Assembly (NCBI RefSeq): GCF_002777255.1
Contig: NZ_CP017634.1
Span: forward strand, 4,042,903 to 4,106,902
Reading direction: 5' to 3'
Length of the DNA stretch: 64,000 nt
Source of the DNA: Candidatus Formimonas warabiya
GTDB taxonomy: Bacteria; Bacillota; Dehalobacteriia; Dehalobacteriales; Dehalobacteriaceae
In this document: piece by piece, positions 1-9,338 of the stretch
Layout: every line of letters starts with the position of its first letter
Position numbering within the stretch: the stretch's first letter is position 1
The notes under the pieces: model-generated
Seen by the model: only the letters and a program-made list of their open reading frames with translations
Told to the model about the DNA's origin: nothing
Databases searched by the model: none
Made by a program: the position numbers and the translations under genes

Positions 1-818
<818 letters not shown>

Positions 819-895
819 AAAGATAGAATCTAAGCATGAAAAGCTCACTGTGTAGTTTTGAGAGAACAATTCTTTCAACAAAGCGCATAAATTTT

Positions 896-1012
<117 letters not shown>

Positions 1013-1021
1013 TCTAATTTT

Positions 1022-1048
1022 AAACACACCGTAAGGTGTGTTTTTTAT
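1022..1048 (+). terminator. rrn operon terminator
   Basis: A 9-bp stem (AAACACACC / GGTGTGTTT) with a GTAA tetraloop is followed by a T-rich tail. It lies directly after 5S rRNA and fits a rho-independent terminator of the rRNA operon. Confidence 0.9.
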
Positions 1049-1150
1049 TATACCCGGATCCCGAAAAATGCCCGCCAGGGCTTTTTTATGTACATATTCT
1101 TAACAATTACGAATAGATATTAGGAAGATGGTAAATCGGAGGTGGGCTTC

Positions 1151-1933
1151 GTGATTGTGATTGATATGAGGGGAAGACGTAAATATAAATGGGGGGTAGG
1201 TCTGATCCTGACCGTGCTGATGCTGGGGATGGTTTTGGCGCCTGCCCAATTAACCGGAAGAAATTATCTGATCAGTATGGTGGCCAAAACCTTTAAGCTT
1301 TTGCCCATTTACAGTGTTGATGTGCCGGATAAAAAAATTTCTATTAGTTTTGATGCTACTTGGGGATCGGAAAGGACCCAGAAAATTTTGGACATATTGG
1401 ATAAACACCAGGTGAAAACCACCTTTTTTCTCGTCAATATCTGGTTAAAAGATTATCCCGATATGGCGAGGTTAATAGCGAAAAAAGGGCATGAGATCGG
1501 CATGCATTCCACGACCCATCCCCACTTTACCCAATTATCCGAAGGACAGATGGAGCAAGAATTAAAAGATAATTTTCAAATGATCCAAGAGATCACGGGC
1601 CAAAAACCGGTACTTTTTCGTCCCCCCTTCGGCGATTACAATAATACGGTTATCCGTACCATCGATAATCTGGGATTTAAGACCATTCAATGGAGTGTAG
1701 ACTCCTTGGATTGGAAAGATCTATCGGCGGAGCAGATTCAAGAAAGAGTCCTGAATAAGATCAAGCCCGGAGCAATTGTTCTGTTCCATAATGACGGGAA
1801 GAATACGCCGGAAGCTTTAGATCCGATCTTAACGACCTTGGAAAAGGAGGGATATAAAATAGTTCCTATTTCAGAACTGCTTCTGAAAGGGGATTACTAT
1901 ATTGACTATGCCGGGGTGCAGAGAAATAAATAG
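1151..1933 (+). CDS. Polysaccharide deacetylase family protein, PdaB-like
   Basis: This is a carbohydrate esterase 4 (NodB-fold) protein of 260 residues with one N-terminal membrane anchor (about residues 11-32). The zinc-site motif HSTTH, the RPPFGDYN motif and a late LFHN motif are present. The first motif reads SFDATWG where classical deacetylases have TFDDG, so the second aspartate is alanine. PdaB-type sporulation members also deviate here, but catalytic competence is not certain. I chose the GTG at 1151 because GGAGGTG (1138-1144) lies 6 nt before it; the in-frame GTG at 1142 overlaps that ribosome binding site. In sporeformers such proteins act on spore peptidoglycan. The assignment to PdaB rather than another CE4 subgroup is moderate. 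Confidence 0.8.
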   Translation: MIVIDMRGRRKYKWGVGLILTVLMLGMVLAPAQLTGRNYLISMVAKTFKLLPIYSVDVPDKKISISFDATWGSERTQKILDILDKHQVKTTFFLVNIWLKDYPDMARLIAKKGHEIGMHSTTHPHFTQLSEGQMEQELKDNFQMIQEITGQKPVLFRPPFGDYNNTVIRTIDNLGFKTIQWSVDSLDWKDLSAEQIQERVLNKIKPGAIVLFHNDGKNTPEALDPILTTLEKEGYKIVPISELLLKGDYYIDYAGVQRNK

Positions 1934-2041
1934 ATCATGGGAAATGAAGATCGCGGGTCAATCTGAAATTTATTTTGGTGAAAAACTAAAATAAAATGAA
2001 GTAATACTTTAAATTTGAAAAAACAATATTTAGCGGTCCTG

Positions 2042-2084
2042 AATAAGTCATGCCTACAGAAGCTTTCTGTAGGCATGACTTATT
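2042..2084. repeat. Perfect 20-bp inverted repeat
   Basis: Two 20-bp arms (AATAAGTCATGCCTACAGAA and its exact complement) flank a 3-base centre. It is the main structure in the 324-base gap 1934-2257 between the deacetylase and the PAS-PucR regulator. There is no long T-run after it on either strand, so it may be a weak bidirectional terminator, an operator, or a repeat relic. The rest of the gap is AT-rich and I see no gene in it. Confidence 0.75.
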
Positions 2085-2257
2085 TAGTATGGGTACATTC
2101 GAATAAAGCAATATTTTTTCAAGTAGGGATAAAGTATTTTTCAAAAAATACGAAATGAAAGGAAAAGCTAGTGAGGCAAATAATATCAAGTAATATAATG
2201 AATTTAGACAAAGCATAACTTTATTCGACATTGGGGGATAACATAGGGGGAAACTAG

Positions 2258-3832
2258 ATGGAACAAGGAGTAGAGGCAGGCAATGAGGGCAGCTCATTTT
2301 GCGGGATTGCAAATGTGCTGAATCATATCAGCGATGTTTTTTACATTATCGATAAGGAATGGAGGTTTATCTATGTTAATAAAGCTGTAGAACGGATAAC
2401 GTCAAAAAATTCGCAGGAATTAATAGGGAGGAACCTTTGGGACATCATCGATAAAAACCATAATTTGATTTTAGATAAGATGTTATGTAAAGCATTAAAC
2501 GCGCAAAGAGAAGTACACTTTGAATCAGCTGGTTCCCCAACCAAAGGATGGTCTGAAAGGCATATTTACCCCACAGAAAACGGCTTGGTTGTGATTCAAC
2601 ATGATATCACACAGCGCAAACAGCTTGAAGAAAAGCTTCAGGAAAGTGAAAAGAAATTGGTGGATTTTGCGAAAGCAATGCCTGACATTAGTTTCATTCT
2701 CGATGAGGACGGTACCCATGTGGAGGTCTTTGGAAATAATGATTTGCTGTTGCCTAAACCAAGGGAGGAACTAAAGGGATTAACCCTGCACCAAGTATTT
2801 CCCCAAGAACAGGCGGATGTTCTGCTTAGTGGGATACGGCAGACCATTTCCACAGGAAAACAGCATTGTTTAGTCCGTGAAATGCGGATCGGGCAGCGCT
2901 ATATAGAGGGGCGGGCAGCACCTATGAGCTATCAGGTAAATGGTAAAAAAACGGTTGCCGTCGTTGTGATTGATGTTACTGAGCGCCGGAAAGCAGAAAG
3001 AATGCTGCAGTCCGCTTATGAATTACAGCGCAAAAGTGATTTATTCAATGACATCATCAGTGGAAAAATACCGGTGGGTAAAAAAACGATCACAAGTGCC
3101 AAAACCTGGGGAGCAGATTTTTCTCTTCCCATGTTTTGCTGTTTGGTAGATATTGCAAAGTCCTCCGATCCGTTCCGCAAGCTGGACCAAAAGCCAAATA
3201 AACTGCAGTTTATCAGAAATAATATCATAGAAAACCTGAGCGGCCAGCCGGAATATGTGGTGTGGGACTGTCGGGGATATATTGGTTTTTTGTGCCAGGC
3301 GGGACAAAATGATGGATGGGAAAAAAGTATGGAGGTAGCCGGGAGCATTCAGAAACGAATCGAAATTTTGATGCCCTGTCTCGCGGTAACAATGGGGGTG
3401 GGGGGGATCCATATGGGTCCCCACAGTTTGGGGAAAAGCTTTGAAGAAGCCCAGATTGCTCTCTTCTCAACCCAGTGTGAAGATGAAAAAGGTCCGGGAA
3501 TTTACCATTACCGGAATTTAGGGGTTTATCAGCTGCTCACTACCCTTGGGGGAAAGGAGAATGCCTCTAAATATGTACGGAAAATGATCGGCCCCCTGAT
3601 TGATTATGATTGCGGGAAGGGAACCAGTCTTTTAAGAACCCTTGAAGCCATTCTGTATTGCAGCAATCTTAAGGAAGCTGCCCAAAAGCTCTATCTCCAT
3701 CATAAGACCTTAGTTTTTCGGAAACAACGCATTGAAAAAATAATCGGAAATTCTCTTGACCCCTTTGAAACCCGGTTAGCCCTTGCCACAGCAATCAAAT
3801 TGTATAAACTAAACAATTTCTTCAACAAATAA
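2258..3832 (+). CDS. PAS-domain transcriptional regulator with PucR/CdaR-type C-terminus
   Basis: A 524-residue soluble regulator. Residues about 12-122 and 130-245 are two PAS domains (the first contains the typical sequence DVFYIIDKEWRFIYVNKA). The middle region resembles the CdaR GGDEF-like segment. Residues about 460-515 form the PucR-type helix-turn-helix (HTH_30), with SNLKEAAQKLYLHHKTL as recognition region. PAS domains suggest it senses a small molecule or redox cofactor in the cytoplasm. The start at 2258 follows AGGGGGAAA by a suitable spacing. It is a single-gene unit ending in a strong terminator. No target is evident from the neighbours; similar PAS-PucR proteins often control catabolic genes, but the nearest downstream gene is a chemoreceptor. 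Confidence 0.85.
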   Translation: MEQGVEAGNEGSSFCGIANVLNHISDVFYIIDKEWRFIYVNKAVERITSKNSQELIGRNLWDIIDKNHNLILDKMLCKALNAQREVHFESAGSPTKGWSERHIYPTENGLVVIQHDITQRKQLEEKLQESEKKLVDFAKAMPDISFILDEDGTHVEVFGNNDLLLPKPREELKGLTLHQVFPQEQADVLLSGIRQTISTGKQHCLVREMRIGQRYIEGRAAPMSYQVNGKKTVAVVVIDVTERRKAERMLQSAYELQRKSDLFNDIISGKIPVGKKTITSAKTWGADFSLPMFCCLVDIAKSSDPFRKLDQKPNKLQFIRNNIIENLSGQPEYVVWDCRGYIGFLCQAGQNDGWEKSMEVAGSIQKRIEILMPCLAVTMGVGGIHMGPHSLGKSFEEAQIALFSTQCEDEKGPGIYHYRNLGVYQLLTTLGGKENASKYVRKMIGPLIDYDCGKGTSLLRTLEAILYCSNLKEAAQKLYLHHKTLVFRKQRIEKIIGNSLDPFETRLALATAIKLYKLNNFFNK

Positions 3833-3852
3833 ATCGACAGCATCAACCTAAG

Positions 3853-3896
3853 AACAAGCTATTATCTTTAGAAGATAATAACTTGTCTTTTTTTGT
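3853..3896 (+). terminator. Terminator after PAS-PucR regulator
   Basis: A long hairpin (AACAAGCTATTATCTT against AAGATAATAACTTGT, one mismatch) is followed by seven T residues. It ends the regulator transcript. Confidence 0.88.
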
Positions 3897-4004
3897 CGAA
3901 AAAACTAGTTTCTAGGGATAATAGCTGGAAATGCCGATTTAAAATATAATTAATGAGTACCCAACCTTGCTGTAGAGAAAAGGGAAAAGCTTTGCCGGGT
4001 GCAG

Positions 4005-4213
4005 TTGGTTAAATTGGGGACATTCCTCGATACAAGAGTCAAGAGGTAAGAGGCAAGAAACAAGATGTTTGTCCTTCTTTCCTGACGCTAACTTCCTTTC
4101 CTTTCTTGCTTCTGGCATCTGGCATCTTGGATAAGGTGTGTCCCCTAACATAAATTGGGGACATTCCTCCGACGGGATAGGAATGCCCGACATAGAGGTG
4201 TGTCCCCTAACAT
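4005..4213. repeat. REP-like cluster of GGGGACA / TGTCCCC repeats
   Basis: Two direct copies of AAATTGGGGACATTCCTC (4011-4028, 4152-4169) and two of GGTGTGTCCCCTAACAT (4135-4151, 4197-4213) are interleaved, so GGGGAC and GTCCCC can pair in several ways. Between them, AGGCAAGAAA and TTTCTTGCTTCT form another inverted pair. The layout resembles the REP/BIME palindromes mobilised by REP-associated tyrosine transposases. No transposase gene is nearby. The cluster fills most of the 398-base gap between the regulator and the chemoreceptor. Confidence 0.65.
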
Positions 4214-4230
4214 TTAAAGGAGGATTCAGC

Positions 4231-6132
4231 ATGCGTAGCCGAAAAAAAGGGTTTGGCTTTAAAAGCCTCAAAGTTCAACTGGCAGTTGTCTTTTCGTTTT
4301 TGGTTCTGGTTGCTTGTTTAAGCCTGGGTTATTTATCTTACCAAAAATCATCTAAAGCATTTCTCACGGAAATATCCGGGAATCTACAAGCTAGAGCAGA
4401 ATTGGCGAGTCTCCTGATCAATAGTAAAATCGAAAGCGAATTAAATGCTTTGGACAGTATCGCGCAAAAAGAGGCGGTAAAAGATCTGGACTGGAAACGG
4501 ATCCCGGAAATTCTCCAAGCCGAATCCCAGCGTTTAGGCTACTTAGATGTGGGCATATCCAATTTAAATGGGGGGCTGACCTTTGGAAGTGGAGAAAGGG
4601 TGGATATATCGGATCGGGAGTATTTTAAGCAGGTTTTAAACGGACAGGCCTGTGTTTCAGACCCCGTTCTCGGCAAGGTGTCAGGTAGCTTAGAGGTTTT
4701 ACAGGCGGTGCCTATCACAGATGGTGCAGGAAAGATCGTGGGCGCGGTGGTAGCCCGGACGGATGCAGATAGCTTGTCCAAAGTGATCTCGGATATTAAA
4801 ATCGGCTCAACCGGGTATGCTTTTATGTTAAATAAAGAAGGGACTTTCATCGCCCACCCGGATCAAGAAATTGTGTTAAGCCAGGAAAATGATTTAAAGA
4901 CTTCGGATCCGGAGCTAAAAGAGCTGCGTGCTTTGGAAACGCGCATGGTTGCCGGCGAAAAGGGGTGGGGGGAATATCAATTTAAGGGGAAAACCAAAAT
5001 AACAGCCTATACTCCCGTGGGGGCAAACGGCTGGTCTGTGGGCACAAGCGTGGAGAAGGAGGAATTGTTTGCTCCCATTTATGCTTTAATGAGAGACATT
5101 TTTGTTACTACAACCGTCATTTTATTGATTGTGATCCTCATTAGTATTTTGATTGGGGCCAAAATTGCCCAGCCTATCGGCATTGCCGCAGGGAAAGCGG
5201 AACAATTGGCAGAGGGAGATTTTAGCGAGCCGGTAGCGGCAAAATTTCTTAGGCGAAAGGATGAGATCGGAAATCTGGCCAACTCATTTCAAAGAATGAT
5301 CGAGAGCCTGAGCGGGCTGGTCAAAGATGTGCAGCAAGGATCGGAGAGTTTGGCCGCCGCTTCTCAGCAGACGTCGGCAAGCACCCAGCAGGTTTCCAGC
5401 GGGATTCAGGAGGAGGCCAACCTGGTGCAGCAGGTGGCCCAGTCCATGGAGAAAATTACCGGAGACGCGACAACAGTAGTTGAGTCTGCTTCAGCGGCGC
5501 TGGAGATGGCGGAAAAAGTCTCCCAGACTACTCAACAGGGGGAAACTACGGTGGGCTATGTAGAGAAAGGAATGGAAACAATTAATGCCAACATGGAAAA
5601 ACTCAGCAATAACTCCGGCCGGATTGGGGATATTCTTGGTGTCATAAACGACATCTCGGACCAGACCAATCTTCTTGCCCTCAATGCAGCCATTGAAGCA
5701 GCCCGGGCAGGAGAACATGGCAGAGGCTTTGCGGTGGTTGCGGAAGAAGTAAGGAATTTGGCGGAACGCTCCAGTCAGGCAACCAAGGAAATTGCCAACC
5801 TGATCCAAGTGATCCAGCGTGATATTGGTGAAGCCGTTGAGGCAGCAAGAAAGGGCAGCCAAATGACGGTTGATACCCGGGATGCTTTTGAACAGGTTTT
5901 TGTCATGGTCCAGAAAAATAAGGAAATGGTGGAAAAGATGAGTTTAGCCGCTCAGGATGCCGCAGAAAGCGTGGAGAATGTAGCCGGTTCCATAGAGAAT
6001 ATTTCTGCCGTAACGGAAGAGTCGGCGGCAAGCATTGAAGAAATCGCTGCTTCGTCCGAGGAAATGGCAGGCATGGCGGAAAATCTTCATAACGTGGCCC
6101 AGAAATTTAAGATTTTGGCAGAAAAAAATTAA
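4231..6132 (+). CDS. Methyl-accepting chemotaxis protein
   Basis: A 633-residue transmembrane chemoreceptor. Order: short cytoplasmic basic segment, TM1 (about 15-37), periplasmic/extracellular double-Cache ligand domain (about 38-285, with the [13 protein letters not shown] motif typical of dCache), TM2 (about 290-313), HAMP (about 314-367), and the signalling hairpin with [20 protein letters not shown] at its tip. It would pass ligand occupancy to CheA/CheW. I chose 4231 because AAAGGAGGA (4216-4224) precedes it; an upstream extension to 4138 would run through the repeat cluster and has no ribosome binding site. No CheR-docking pentapeptide is visible at the C-terminus. Cache domains often bind organic acids or amino acids, but the ligand cannot be read from sequence. 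Confidence 0.95.
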   Translation: MRSRKKGFGFKSLKVQLAVVFSFLVLVACLSLGYLSYQKSSKAFLTEISGNLQARAELASLLINSKIESELNALDSIAQKEAVKDLDWKRIPEILQAESQRLGYLDVGISNLNGGLTFGSGERVDISDREYFKQVLNGQACVSDPVLGKVSGSLEVLQAVPITDGAGKIVGAVVARTDADSLSKVISDIKIGSTGYAFMLNKEGTFIAHPDQEIVLSQENDLKTSDPELKELRALETRMVAGEKGWGEYQFKGKTKITAYTPVGANGWSVGTSVEKEELFAPIYALMRDIFVTTTVILLIVILISILIGAKIAQPIGIAAGKAEQLAEGDFSEPVAAKFLRRKDEIGNLANSFQRMIESLSGLVKDVQQGSESLAAASQQTSASTQQVSSGIQEEANLVQQVAQSMEKITGDATTVVESASAALEMAEKVSQTTQQGETTVGYVEKGMETINANMEKLSNNSGRIGDILGVINDISDQTNLLALNAAIEAARAGEHGRGFAVVAEEVRNLAERSSQATKEIANLIQVIQRDIGEAVEAARKGSQMTVDTRDAFEQVFVMVQKNKEMVEKMSLAAQDAAESVENVAGSIENISAVTEESAASIEEIAASSEEMAGMAENLHNVAQKFKILAEKN

Positions 6133-6249
6133 TCGTGAGTGTCATTATCAGTCAGGCACCATGCTCCTGTTTGATGCGTAATATAGAGTAAATTTGATTA
6201 AAGACCTGTTTCCTTGTCAATACTGGCAAATAAACAGGAGGTGCACAGG

Positions 6250-6462
6250 ATGGAGCCGGAAAACCTAAGACCGACGTGCTTGATGTGTGGCCAGAATACT
6301 CCCTTATGGACAGAAGGGATATTCATCAAGGGAAAATTTATTTGTGCGCGATGTGAGCAAATGATATTGGCCGTTCATGTAGACGATATCTGGTATCCCT
6401 TTATTAAGGATCAACTAAAACATATCTGGTTCAACAGGACAGAGGGGCCGTACTTTTCTTAA
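6250..6462 (+). CDS. csfB: Sigma-G inhibitor Gin (CsfB)
   Basis: A 70-residue zinc-binding protein with CLMCG at the start and CARCE 20 residues later, the Gin pattern. In Bacillus, Gin/CsfB binds and holds back the late forespore sigma factor SigG (and SigE), preventing premature activity. The position directly upstream of yaaO and tmk matches the B. subtilis csfB-xpaC-yaaN-yaaO-tmk order, although xpaC and yaaN are missing here. The start at 6250 is set by GGAGGTG six bases upstream; a longer in-frame start at 6214 has no ribosome binding site. It marks this organism as a sporeformer. Confidence 0.88.
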   Translation: MEPENLRPTCLMCGQNTPLWTEGIFIKGKFICARCEQMILAVHVDDIWYPFIKDQLKHIWFNRTEGPYFS

Positions 6463-6479
6463 AAGAGTACGGTCTTTTT
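6448..6479 (+). terminator. Terminator overlapping the end of gin
   Basis: CCGTACT and AGTACGG pair around a short loop that includes the gin stop codon, and five T residues follow. It separates gin transcription from the yaaO operon. Confidence 0.8.
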
Positions 6480-6532
6480 GTTCGCGGATATTTCTGTTAT
6501 AATTTAAGGTAATTTAGCCGAACCATTACTGC

Positions 6533-6572
6533 TGCCAGGTAGAAATACCCATACGGGTACGAGAGGGTGGCA
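6533..6572 (+). promoter_or_regulatory. Possible structured leader of yaaO
   Basis: TGCCA (6533-6537) pairs with TGGCA (6568-6572) and encloses TACCC/GGGTA (6546-6559) with an ATAC loop; purine-rich internal loops lie on both sides. It ends just before the yaaO ribosome binding site. A TATAAT-like hexamer at 6498-6503 lies upstream. I could not match it to a known riboswitch class. Confidence 0.35.
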
Positions 6573-6588
6573 AGCTCCGGGGGGACCT

Positions 6589-8043
6589 ATGTTTAATGGC
6601 AATCAAAATAAGGCACCATTGGTAGAGGCTTTATCTCAGTATAGCAAGCAAGGGTTTGCCTCCTTTCATATGCCGGGGCATAAGGGAGGGGCGGGGGTAC
6701 TGAAAGAATGGCAGCATTTACTGGGACTTCCGGCTTTCTCCATAGACCTGACAGAAGTGGAAGGACTGGATGATTTGCATCATCCTACCGGCCCTATTCG
6801 CCAAGCCCAAGAACTTGCGGCTGATTTAATGGGAGCACAGGCAGCCTTTTTTTTGACGAATGGGGTTTCCGCAGGGATTCACGCGCTCATCATGGCCTTA
6901 TGCGGCCCGGGAGACAAAATCATCCTGCCCCGGCATGCCCATCGCAGTGCCTATGGCGCACTCATCTTATCCGGAGCCATGCCCGTCTATGTGCGTCCTT
7001 CTCTGCACCCTGATTTGGGCATCCCGGTTGGTGTTCGGGTCTCAGATATTGCCTCCGCATTGGATACCCATCCGGAGTCCCGGTGTTTGTTCATGGTTCA
7101 CCCTACCTATCATGGGTGTGCCTCGGATCTGGCGGCCATCGTTCAATTGGCCCGTCAGCGGGGGGTAAAGGTGATTGCCGATGAGGCCCACGGCGCCCAT
7201 TTTCAATTTTCCCCGGAGTTTCCCGCTCCCGCCCTTCAATGCGGCGTTTCCGCTTCGGTACAGGGCTGGCATAAAACCATGGGATCTTTGACCCAATCTG
7301 CCCTGCTCTTGACAAAGGATCAGGATTTGGACGCAGGAGGCTATTTAAGGATACTCCAGTCGACCAGCCCCTCCTATTTATTGATGGGCTCCCTGGATGC
7401 AGCCCGAAAGTACTGGGCGCAAGATGGAAAGGTGATGGGGGAAAAAATTTTGCATCTGGCTTGTAATTTTCGGCATAAAATAGCCGGACTTAAAGGGATT
7501 TCTTGCTTGGATCGAGAAAGTATAAAGTCACCTGTACTAGCCGGCCTGGATCAGACAAAATTGATGTTAAACGGCTGGGATCTGGGCCTGAACGGCTTTC
7601 AGCTTGCCTATGAACTGCGGAAGAGATACGGTATAGAGCCGGAGATGGCGGCATATGAAGGTGTTACGCTGATGGTGACCATTGGGGACAATGAAGAGAA
7701 ATTGAACCATTTGGCCCATGCCTTAAAAGAAATCGCCGGCAGATTTCCCGTCAAAAAAATGCCCAGACCACCGGTTTGGGACTACTCTCTGATTCCGGAA
7801 ATAAAACTGCTTCCCGGACAAGCATTCAAGGCAAAGAAAAAAGCGATTTCGGTCAGGGCTGCGGCAGGAGAAATTGCCGGAGAATTTATTTGCCCCTATC
7901 CTCCGGGGATCCCTCTTGTGGCACCGGGAGAAGTTATCTCCCGGGAAACGATCGGGATCATGGAAAGGATCCGGAAATGGGGGGGGCAGATACAGGGACC
8001 GGATGATTCTTCCGGGAGGACGGTCAGAGTGGTAGCCGGCTAA
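6589..8043 (+). CDS. yaaO: Orn/Lys/Arg decarboxylase family PLP enzyme, YaaO type
   Basis: A 484-residue fold-type I PLP enzyme. The Schiff-base lysine is in GWHKTMGSLTQSA (about residue 228), the PLP-aspartate motif DEAHGAHF lies about 25 residues before, and the N-terminus has the family sequence FHMPGHKGG. This is the short, wing-less Gram-positive form of basic amino acid decarboxylase. Speciation among lysine, arginine and ornithine cannot be decided from sequence; arginine decarboxylase activity would feed agmatine and polyamine synthesis. Gene order gin-yaaO-tmk matches Bacillus. It starts at the ATG 3-6 bases after a GGGGGGA stretch and is followed 39 bases later by tmk. Confidence 0.9.
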   Translation: MFNGNQNKAPLVEALSQYSKQGFASFHMPGHKGGAGVLKEWQHLLGLPAFSIDLTEVEGLDDLHHPTGPIRQAQELAADLMGAQAAFFLTNGVSAGIHALIMALCGPGDKIILPRHAHRSAYGALILSGAMPVYVRPSLHPDLGIPVGVRVSDIASALDTHPESRCLFMVHPTYHGCASDLAAIVQLARQRGVKVIADEAHGAHFQFSPEFPAPALQCGVSASVQGWHKTMGSLTQSALLLTKDQDLDAGGYLRILQSTSPSYLLMGSLDAARKYWAQDGKVMGEKILHLACNFRHKIAGLKGISCLDRESIKSPVLAGLDQTKLMLNGWDLGLNGFQLAYELRKRYGIEPEMAAYEGVTLMVTIGDNEEKLNHLAHALKEIAGRFPVKKMPRPPVWDYSLIPEIKLLPGQAFKAKKKAISVRAAAGEIAGEFICPYPPGIPLVAPGEVISRETIGIMERIRKWGGQIQGPDDSSGRTVRVVAG

Positions 8044-8082
8044 CTTGGTAAGGTGATGATATGGGTAAGGAGATAGGAATCG

Positions 8083-8772
8083 ATGACCGGAAAATTAATC
8101 ATTATTGAAAGCGGTTCTGACAGCAGTGGAAAAGCGACCCAAACCGACCTCCTGTTTCGCAGATTAACAGGCCAGGGTGTCGTTGCGCGTAAGGTGGAAT
8201 TCCCCAATTATCACAGCCCGGCATCATCTTTGGTAAAAATGTATTTAAACGGTGATTTCGGGAAAAATCCTAGTGATGTGAATCCTTATGTGGCCTCTAC
8301 TTTTTATGCCGTGGACCGGTTTGCTTCTTTTAGAACGGCATGGCAAGAGTTTTATCTTCAGGGAGGCCTCGTGCTGGCGGACCGGTATACCACTTCCAAT
8401 ATGGTTCATCAGGGGGCAAAACTGAACGGAAGAGAAAAAGACCGGTATTTAGACTGGCTATGGGATTTGGAATTTAACATTTATCAACTCCCGGTGCCGG
8501 ACGGTGTGATTTTTTTGGATGTGCCGGTGGAATTCAGCTGTAAGTTAATGGCGGAAAGGGATAATAAGTTTAACGGCACAAAAGAAAAAGATATTCATGA
8601 AAGAAATAAGGAGTACCTGGCCAGATCCTATGAAAATGCCAGGTATATTGCGCAAAAATACGGATGGATGATCATTCATTGTGTGAAAGGGGGGAGTTTA
8701 AGAACGATCGAGGAAATTCATGAAGAGATCTATGGGCGTGTGGAAAAAATCTTAAGAGACAGTTCTATCTAG
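8083..8772 (+). CDS. tmk: Thymidylate kinase
   Basis: A 229-residue dTMP kinase-family protein that makes dTDP from dTMP in DNA precursor synthesis. The P-loop reads SGSDSSGKATQ, a clostridial variant of the usual EGxDGAGKTTQ, and DRYTTSN is the nucleotide-monophosphate site. The lid region contains KFNGTKEKD. Its position between yaaO and holB is the expected tmk position. The variant P-loop and lid resemble a Firmicutes subgroup annotated as thymidylate kinase; a broader deoxynucleoside-monophosphate preference is possible. The start follows AAGGAGATAGG. Confidence 0.88.
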   Translation: MTGKLIIIESGSDSSGKATQTDLLFRRLTGQGVVARKVEFPNYHSPASSLVKMYLNGDFGKNPSDVNPYVASTFYAVDRFASFRTAWQEFYLQGGLVLADRYTTSNMVHQGAKLNGREKDRYLDWLWDLEFNIYQLPVPDGVIFLDVPVEFSCKLMAERDNKFNGTKEKDIHERNKEYLARSYENARYIAQKYGWMIIHCVKGGSLRTIEEIHEEIYGRVEKILRDSSI

Positions 8773-8836
8773 AGGGCAGGAATCGTAAATAGTATCAACA
8801 AAATGAATAAGTATTTTATTTAGGAGGAATAGGAAA

Positions 8837-9334
8837 ATGTTTTCCATTCATGAGACCGAGCTTCCGGGGATCGGCCAGAAATTTGTCATCAAAGCCCGCA
8901 GCGGAGATAAACTAGTGGTGATCATCCATGATGACGGAAGACGGGAAATGTATCATTTTGCTTATGATGATCCGGACGACAGTATTTCCATGATTACCCT
9001 TGATGATAATGAAGCCCGTCAAGTGGCGGCGATTGTCGGGGGGATCATTTACAAACCGAAAGCCTTGGAAACCATCGAGGTTGCCCTGGACGACCTGGTG
9101 ATCGAATGGATTAAGATGGAACCGGATTTCCCCTGTCTGGGCAAGACCATTGGCGAATTGGAGGTGAGGAAAAAGACGGGCGCAACGATTATTGCCTTGG
9201 TGGGGAAGGATCATGCCAAAGTTTTGAATCCCGGTCCCGAGCATGTATTCAAAGAAGGGACCACGGTGGTGATTATCGGGGAAAAGGAGCAGGTAAAAAA
9301 ATGCAGATATTTAATAGCTAAGGGAGGTGTGTGA
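8837..9334 (+). CDS. khtT: K+/H+ antiporter regulatory subunit, KhtT-like
   Basis: A 165-residue cytoplasmic protein with a C-terminal RCK_C (TrkA-C) domain (about residues 80-162), the same length and layout as B. subtilis KhtT (YhaT). KhtT binds nucleotide or c-di-AMP and gates the membrane exchanger KhtU. The next gene encodes that exchanger, only 4 bases away, so the two form an operon. The start follows AGGAGGAATAGG. The pair sits between tmk and holB, where B. subtilis has yaaQ and yaaR instead; this is an insertion into the backbone or a lineage-specific order. Confidence 0.85.
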   Translation: MFSIHETELPGIGQKFVIKARSGDKLVVIIHDDGRREMYHFAYDDPDDSISMITLDDNEARQVAAIVGGIIYKPKALETIEVALDDLVIEWIKMEPDFPCLGKTIGELEVRKKTGATIIALVGKDHAKVLNPGPEHVFKEGTTVVIIGEKEQVKKCRYLIAKGGV

Positions 9335-9338
9335 CAGA

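Noticed and set aside
1013..1150. tRNA genes after 5S rRNA
   Set aside because: Apart from the terminator there is no cloverleaf-like sequence before the deacetylase gene.
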